The notes under the pieces were generated by a model. It searched no databases. It was not told the origin of the DNA and was given only the letters and a program-made list of their open reading frames with translations. Positions 59,985 through 64,000 of a DNA stretch of 64,000 nt are shown piece after piece (position 1 is the first letter of the stretch; the number at the start of each line of letters is the position of its first letter). Origin of the DNA: Sandaracinus amylolyticus (lineage in GTDB: Bacteria; Myxococcota_A; Polyangia; Polyangiales; Sandaracinaceae); assembly GCF_000737325.1 (NCBI RefSeq), contig NZ_CP011125.1:6014001-6078000 (forward strand), read 5' to 3'. A program made the position numbers and the translations under genes.

Positions 59985-61151
59985 TCAGCGACCGAGCACG
60001 CGCCGCAGCCGCGCGAGCGCGTCGCGCAGATCGTCGGGCGGCACCGACGTGAAGCACACGCGCGCCCAGCCCTCGTAGTCGGTGCCAGACGCGCTGCCCG
60101 GCGTCAGCAGCACGCCCTCGTCGAGGCAGCGCTCGAGGAAGCCCATCGTGTCCTCGCCCTCGCGGCGGTACGGGCGCACGTCGGCGAAGAGGAACGTGCC
60201 GCCCATCGGGGCCGGCAGGTCGAACGTCGCGGCCGTGCGCTCGGCGGCGTCGCGATAGAGCCGGCGTGCGTTCTCGAGCCACGCCGCGCCCTCGTCGAGC
60301 GCGCGCGCCGCGCCGAGCTGCATCGGACGCGGCGCGCAGTACGTCGAGAACGTCTGCACGCCGCGGATCGCCTGCATCGCCTCCGCCGGCCCGTGCGCGA
60401 ACCCGACGCGCGCGCCCGCGAGCCCGAACGCCTTGGAGAGCGAGTGCACCACGATCGTGCGACCGCGGAAGTCCTCGCGCGCCCACGCGGGCTCGGGGGG
60501 CGCGCTCGTGAAGTAGAGATCCTCGTAGACCTCGTCGCTGAGGATCCAGAGGTCGTGCCGCTTCGCGAGCCGCGCGATCGCGGCGAGCGCGCGCTCGGGC
60601 AGCATCGCGCCGGTCGGGTTGTGCGGCGTGTTCACGTAGATCGCGACGGTGCGCGGCGTCACGCGCGCCTCGAGCACCGCCTCCGGATCGAACGCGGGAT
60701 CGCTCAGCCGATCGAAGAACGGGACCTCGATCGCGCGCCCACCGCGACGCCGCACCGTCCCGCGGATCAGCGGCCAGAACGGCGCGGGGATCAGCACCTC
60801 CTCGCCGGGCTCGATCAGCGCGTCCGCGATCACCGAGAGCGCCGCGGTCGCTCCGCTCATCACCTGCACGAGCTCGCGATCGAGCCGCACCCCCGCGCGC
60901 CGATCGACGTGCCGCAGGATCGCGTCGATCAGCGCGGGCTCGCCCTGCACCGGCGCGTAGTTGTGGAGGCGCGGGAAGCTCTCGGTGCGCTGCGCCTCCG
61001 CGCGCGCGACGTCGAGCGGCTCGAGCCACGTGTCGCCCACGTGCAGCGGATGGACGAGCCCGCCGCGCTCCTTGGCGCGCGCGGCGAGGCGGGAGAAGAC
61101 GCGATCGGTGAGCCCGTCGGAGCTGGATGCGACCTGCGGGAAGCGCGGCAT
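59985..61151 (-). CDS. Class I/II PLP-dependent aminotransferase
   Basis: A 388-residue enzyme: YAPVQGEPALIDAILRHVDR, VMSGATAALSVIADALIEPG, YVNTPHNPTGAMLPE (PLP ring contact), LSDEVYEDLYF, the Schiff-base lysine in VHSLSKAFGLAGARVGF, and FLFADVRPYRREGEDTMG. Related to aspartate and aromatic aminotransferases; the amino-acid substrate cannot be read. The TACGCT hexamer lies 9 nt before ATG 61151. The stop is 4 bp from the kinase E stop. Confidence 0.9.
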   Translation of the reverse strand: MPRFPQVASSSDGLTDRVFSRLAARAKERGGLVHPLHVGDTWLEPLDVARAEAQRTESFPRLHNYAPVQGEPALIDAILRHVDRRAGVRLDRELVQVMSGATAALSVIADALIEPGEEVLIPAPFWPLIRGTVRRRGGRAIEVPFFDRLSDPAFDPEAVLEARVTPRTVAIYVNTPHNPTGAMLPERALAAIARLAKRHDLWILSDEVYEDLYFTSAPPEPAWAREDFRGRTIVVHSLSKAFGLAGARVGFAHGPAEAMQAIRGVQTFSTYCAPRPMQLGAARALDEGAAWLENARRLYRDAAERTAATFDLPAPMGGTFLFADVRPYRREGEDTMGFLERCLDEGVLLTPGSASGTDYEGWARVCFTSVPPDDLRDALARLRRVLGR

Positions 61152-61313
61152 GGCGCGCGCAGCGTACGTCAGCGGATGCCGAGAGATCGAGCCGAGCGCC
61201 CGGAGCGGGCAAGCAGGGCTGGGGCCCCGCGTGCAGCGTTCGGGGAGAGGGGCCCCGATCCGGCTCTGCCGGTGGGGGGAGTGGTCTTCCAAGACCCCTC
61301 CCGAGAACACAGC

Positions 61314-61931
61314 TCACGGGAACGTGACGGCCAGCGTGCGCTGCACCGCGGGGCGCTGCTCGAGCTGCGCGACCCATCGCTGCACGTTCGGCCACTCGGC
61401 GAGCGTGAGCCCGAAGTACGACGGGCTCCGCGTCCAGAACAGCGTGAGCATGTCGGCGATCGTGTACTCGTCGCCCGCGAGGTGCGCGTGCTGCCCCAGC
61501 TGGGTGTCCAGCACGCCGAGGATGCGCTTCGTCTCGTTCACGTAGCGCTCGATCGCGCCCTCGTTGCGCTCGCGCTGGCGCAGGAAGAACCCGGCCTGCC
61601 CGAACATCGGGCCCACCGCGCTCATCTGGAACATCACCCACTGCATCGTGCGCGCGCGCGCCGCGGGCTTGGTCGGCAGGAAGCGACCCTCGCGCTCCGC
61701 GAGGTGGATCAGGATCGCGGCGGACTCCGCGATCGACACGCGCGAGCCGTCGATCGTCGTGTCGAGGACGGGGATCCGAGCGTTGAGGTTCCGCGCGAGG
61801 AACTCCGGCGTCTTCTGCTCGCCCTTGCCGATGTGGACCTTCACGAGCTCGTAGTCCGCGCCGAGCTCTTCGAGCATCAGGATGGGCTTGAGGCCGTTCG
61901 GTGTGCCCCAGGTGTAGAGCGTGTCTCGCAT
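61314..61931 (-). CDS. Glutathione S-transferase family protein
   Basis: A 205-residue protein: thioredoxin-like N-terminal half with TWGTPNGLKPILMLEELGA and ARIPVLDTTI (cis-Pro) and SIAESAAILIHLAE (glutathione gamma-glutamyl contact ES), then a helical half ending LAGDEYTIADMLTLFWT (the conserved Asp of the family). YfcG/YghU-like arrangement. Probably cytosolic detoxification or disulfide chemistry. TATTCA lies 8 nt upstream of the ATG. The 162 bp before it, to 61151, contain no recognisable element. Confidence 0.85.
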   Translation of the reverse strand: MRDTLYTWGTPNGLKPILMLEELGADYELVKVHIGKGEQKTPEFLARNLNARIPVLDTTIDGSRVSIAESAAILIHLAEREGRFLPTKPAARARTMQWVMFQMSAVGPMFGQAGFFLRQRERNEGAIERYVNETKRILGVLDTQLGQHAHLAGDEYTIADMLTLFWTRSPSYFGLTLAEWPNVQRWVAQLEQRPAVQRTLAVTFP

Positions 61932-62050
61932 GGGCCCGTTGAATACGGCCGCGGCGTCGAGAACGGAAGCGCTGACGCGCTGCGTCGCGTCTTCGTGATG
62001 ACCATTCCGTGACGGATCGCGGGTCGCTGCTCTCGTAAATTCGTCTCTCG

Positions 62051-62659
62051 ATGAAGTTGCGTCGTCGGGTGCGGAACGCGTGCGGACGAGCGTGGCTGCG
62101 CGCGTTCGGGTGGGAGATCGACGGCGGTGCGCCGCCGGTCGAGAAAGCGGTCGTCGTCGCGGCGCCGCACACGTCGAACTGGGATCTCCCGTTCACGCTC
62201 GCGATCGCGTGGTCGCTCGACCTCGACATGAAGTGGGTCGGCAAGCACACGCTCTTCGAGCTGCCGGTGTGGGGCCCGTTCCTGCGCTCGCTCGGCGGCA
62301 TCGGCGTCGATCGCCGCACGAAGAACGACGCCGTGAAGGCGATCGCCGACGTGGTGAAGGACAGCGAGCGCATCCTGCTCATCGTGCCGCCCGAGGGCAC
62401 GCGCGGCGTCGCGAAGCGCTGGAAGACGGGCTTCTACTGGATCGCGGTCGAGGCCGAGGTGCCGATCGTCCTGGGCTTCCTCGACTTCGCGAAGAAGCGC
62501 GGCGGGCTCGGCGAGCTCCTGCATCCGACGGGCGACATCGCGCACGACTTCGAGCTGCTGCGCGAGTTCTACCGAGACAAGAAGGGCAAGCACCCCGAGC
62601 GTCAGGGCGACGTCTCGCTCGGCGAGGTCGGCGTGCCGACGCCGATGGCGACCGCCTAG
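62051..62659 (+). CDS. PlsC-like acyltransferase
   Basis: A 202-residue protein of the lysophospholipid acyltransferase superfamily. The motif I histidine/aspartate block reads AAPHTSNWDLPF (HTSNWD replacing HxxxxD), later GVDRR and the motif III block VPPEGTR, then FYWIAVEAEVPIVLGFLDF. It resembles the '1-acyl-glycerol-3-phosphate acyltransferase' group of small lipid-modifying enzymes. No signal peptide; membrane-surface location likely. TAAATT lies 9 nt before the ATG. Its TAG overlaps the TAG of the opposite gene (shared CTAG). Confidence 0.85.
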   Translation: MKLRRRVRNACGRAWLRAFGWEIDGGAPPVEKAVVVAAPHTSNWDLPFTLAIAWSLDLDMKWVGKHTLFELPVWGPFLRSLGGIGVDRRTKNDAVKAIADVVKDSERILLIVPPEGTRGVAKRWKTGFYWIAVEAEVPIVLGFLDFAKKRGGLGELLHPTGDIAHDFELLREFYRDKKGKHPERQGDVSLGEVGVPTPMATA

Positions 62660-63429
62660 AGACGCGCGCGGCGCGCCTCGATCAGGAACGCGTCGAGCTC
62701 GGCCTCGTTCTGCGGCGCTTCGGGGAGCGGCGAGCGCGCGAGCGCATCGTCGAGCGCGGTGAAGAGCGCGTCGACGCGCGCGCGCCATCGCGTGCGCTCG
62801 GCATCCTCGAGCGGCGTGCGCTCGCCGGCGCGCTTGCGCTCGATGAGCACCGCGGCGTCGCGCTGATCGTGCGCGTCGAGCAGCGTCGGGAGATCGGTGA
62901 TCAGCGTGCCGGTCTCGAGCAGGTGCGTGCCCGTCAGCGCGGTGCGCATCACGTAGAGCAAGCGCTTCACCGTCGGTCGTTTGTCGAGCTCGCGCAGCTG
63001 GCTCTCGGCGAACCCGCGGTAGTGTCGATGCACGCGCCGCGAGAGAGAGCGCGCGCCGATCTCGCGCAGGCGCTCGAGCATCGACGACGGCGCGAGCACC
63101 GCGCTGCCGAGCACGCGCTCGAGGAAGTTGCCGTTGCCGCGCAGGATGCCGGTGAGCGCGTGCCCGAGCTCGTTCGACGTGTAGTCGATCTCGACTCCGT
63201 CGAGGATCTCCGCGCGATCGAACGTCGGCACCGGAGGCGCGAGCCCGAGCAGCGCGCGCGTCGGCGCGACGTGGATGCACTTCAGATCGAGATCGCTGTC
63301 CGGCGAAGGAAAGCCGTACGCGTGCGCGCCCGAGAGGTACACGACCACGTGCTCGCGCCGGGCGGACTCCTCGGCGATCACACGGCGCGCGACGTCGCGC
63401 GCGTGGGCATCGAGCAGCGTCTCGATCAT
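62656..63429 (-). CDS. RlaP-like nucleotidyltransferase (DNA polymerase beta superfamily)
   Basis: A 257-residue protein with the signature block YLSGAHAYGFPSPDSDLDLK (the SG..DxD metal-binding core of the superfamily) near residue 31, CIHVAPTRALLGL, DYTSNELGHALTGILRGNGN and FLERVLGS, typical of the family called RlaP (RNA-repair-pathway polymerase beta fold, PF10127). The C-terminal half is helical. It follows the partner gene with a four-base overlap (ATGA). No RNA ligase or RtcB gene is in view, so the substrate is unknown. Confidence 0.85.
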   Translation of the reverse strand: MIETLLDAHARDVARRVIAEESARREHVVVYLSGAHAYGFPSPDSDLDLKCIHVAPTRALLGLAPPVPTFDRAEILDGVEIDYTSNELGHALTGILRGNGNFLERVLGSAVLAPSSMLERLREIGARSLSRRVHRHYRGFAESQLRELDKRPTVKRLLYVMRTALTGTHLLETGTLITDLPTLLDAHDQRDAAVLIERKRAGERTPLEDAERTRWRARVDALFTALDDALARSPLPEAPQNEAELDAFLIEARRARL

Positions 63430-64000
63430 GCGTCCTCCCGCCATTCGAGCTCGGGCGGCTCCGGCGCATCCGCGCCGAACGGGCCCGGCGCGCGCTCGAT
63501 CCAACGGCGCGCGAGCTCCTCGCCGATGCGTCGCGAGAGCGCGTCCACGCGTCGCACGTCGGGGCGCATCGGGAGCGGCGACACGTCGCGCGCGGCCTCG
63601 AGCGCAGGCGCGAGCGCCTCGGCCTCGGCCAGCACGAGATGGAGCGCGACCTCGCCGTTCTTGATCGCGAGCAGGCGATCGCGCGCCGCGTCGGGCACCA
63701 CGAACGAAGGCTCGCCGGTGCGCAGCCACGCCTCGGCCGTGATCAGGAGGCGCAGCAGGTTGTACGCGTTCTTCGGGCGCAGCTCGCGCGGCAGCGCCAG
63801 CGCCGCGGCACGATCGCGCGCGAAGCGTCGCAGCGCATCGAGCTCCGACGCATCGATCAGCCCCTGGTCGTGCATCGATCGATAGAGCTGCTTCACCCAC
63901 TGCCGCGCGGTCGCGAGCGCGCTCGCCTCGTCGGGCGCGGCGCGCGGTGAGCGCGCAGCGAGGCGCGCCGCGAGCGCGTCGAGATCCAGCGCCGGCTCGT
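63426..64000 (-). CDS. Second RlaP-like nucleotidyltransferase, 5' end outside the window
   Basis: At least 190 codons with no stop to the window end. Visible features: LRPKNAYNLLRLLITAEAWL, RTGEPSFVVPD, RLLAIKNGEVALHLVLAEAE and SPLPMRPDVRRVDAL, the C-terminal helical part of RlaP-like proteins (KNAxxLLRLL..LRTGE..). The catalytic core would lie upstream, beyond the window. An internal GTG at 63896 could be misread as a start, but coding sense continues past it (RQWVKQLYRSMHDQGLID). Overlaps the next gene by four bases. Confidence 0.7.
   Translation of the reverse strand, partial: EPALDLDALAARLAARSPRAAPDEASALATARQWVKQLYRSMHDQGLIDASELDALRRFARDRAAALALPRELRPKNAYNLLRLLITAEAWLRTGEPSFVVPDAARDRLLAIKNGEVALHLVLAEAEALAPALEAARDVSPLPMRPDVRRVDALSRRIGEELARRWIERAPGPFGADAPEPPELEWREDA

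Noticed and set aside
63894-63896. GTG as the start of the last minus-strand gene
   Set aside because: Coding sense continues upstream to the window edge without a stop, in agreement with a longer nucleotidyltransferase; the gene is therefore treated as partial.

Overview
The window is very GC-rich DNA with strongly GC-biased third codon positions and tightly packed genes. It carries six Hanks-type serine/threonine kinases (one fused to a Myxococcus-type TIGR02265 domain), many cysteine-rich or low-complexity lipoproteins, an FHA-gated ABC transporter, PEGA and RCC1 proteins, and many GTGA/ATGA/TGATG start-stop overlaps. This combination points to a myxobacterium (Myxococcota, Polyangia/Sandaracinus-like). 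That placement is inference from gene content; no rRNA or tRNA gene was seen. No transposase, integrase, prophage gene or CRISPR array was recognised.

Layout. 0-3.4 kb: an iron-responsive locus with a Fur-like box, an imelysin lipoprotein and a di-haem oxidoreductase cut by the window start, divergent from a cytochrome P460-like lipoprotein, a YjbQ-type protein and a Cys-rich lipoprotein. 3.5-6.2 kb: a two-gene carotenoid unit (CrtU-like desaturase/methyltransferase and lycopene beta-cyclase). 6.2-13.2 kb: a coiled-coil HhH protein, a Cys-rich lipoprotein and a four-gene coupled operon (FHA-ABC exporter, lipoprotein, second ABC ATPase and permease). 13.3-13.7 kb: remains of a beta-carbonic anhydrase gene broken by an internal inversion, next to an intact biotin carboxylase gene (accC). 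15.4-18.6 kb: three lipoproteins. 18.7-23.7 kb: three kinases and an AraC regulator. 23.7-29.5 kb: an SDR, a DUF1592/DUF1552 pair and an RCC1 lipoprotein. 29.5-33.2 kb: a winged-helix-like protein, a kinase and a PEGA protein.

33.3-48.2 kb (minus strand) is one long amino-acid biosynthesis operon: ilvD-ilvB-ilvN-ilvC-leuA-leuC-leuD-cimA-leuB-malic enzyme-pheA. With citramalate synthase present and no threonine deaminase in view, isoleucine can be made from pyruvate, so these genes could supply valine, leucine and isoleucine, plus prephenate dehydratase for phenylalanine. Upstream are a near-consensus sigma-70 promoter and a short ORF with 14 consecutive Leu/Val/Ile codons followed by a GC-rich hairpin. 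This looks like attenuation control, although a small membrane protein is the alternative.

48.3-64 kb: a FemAB/GNAT-like protein, small unknowns, a structure-dense intergenic region with an 87-nt near-perfect palindrome, the TIGR02265 kinase, an M1 aminopeptidase with a HEAT-repeat tail, an Imm5-like protein, a membrane-anchored DWG kinase, an aminotransferase, a glutathione transferase, an acyltransferase and two tandem RlaP-like nucleotidyltransferases, the second leaving the window.

A recurring theme is a TAnnnT hexamer 6-12 nt before the start codon of at least 14 genes, suggesting that leaderless or near-leaderless transcripts are common here.
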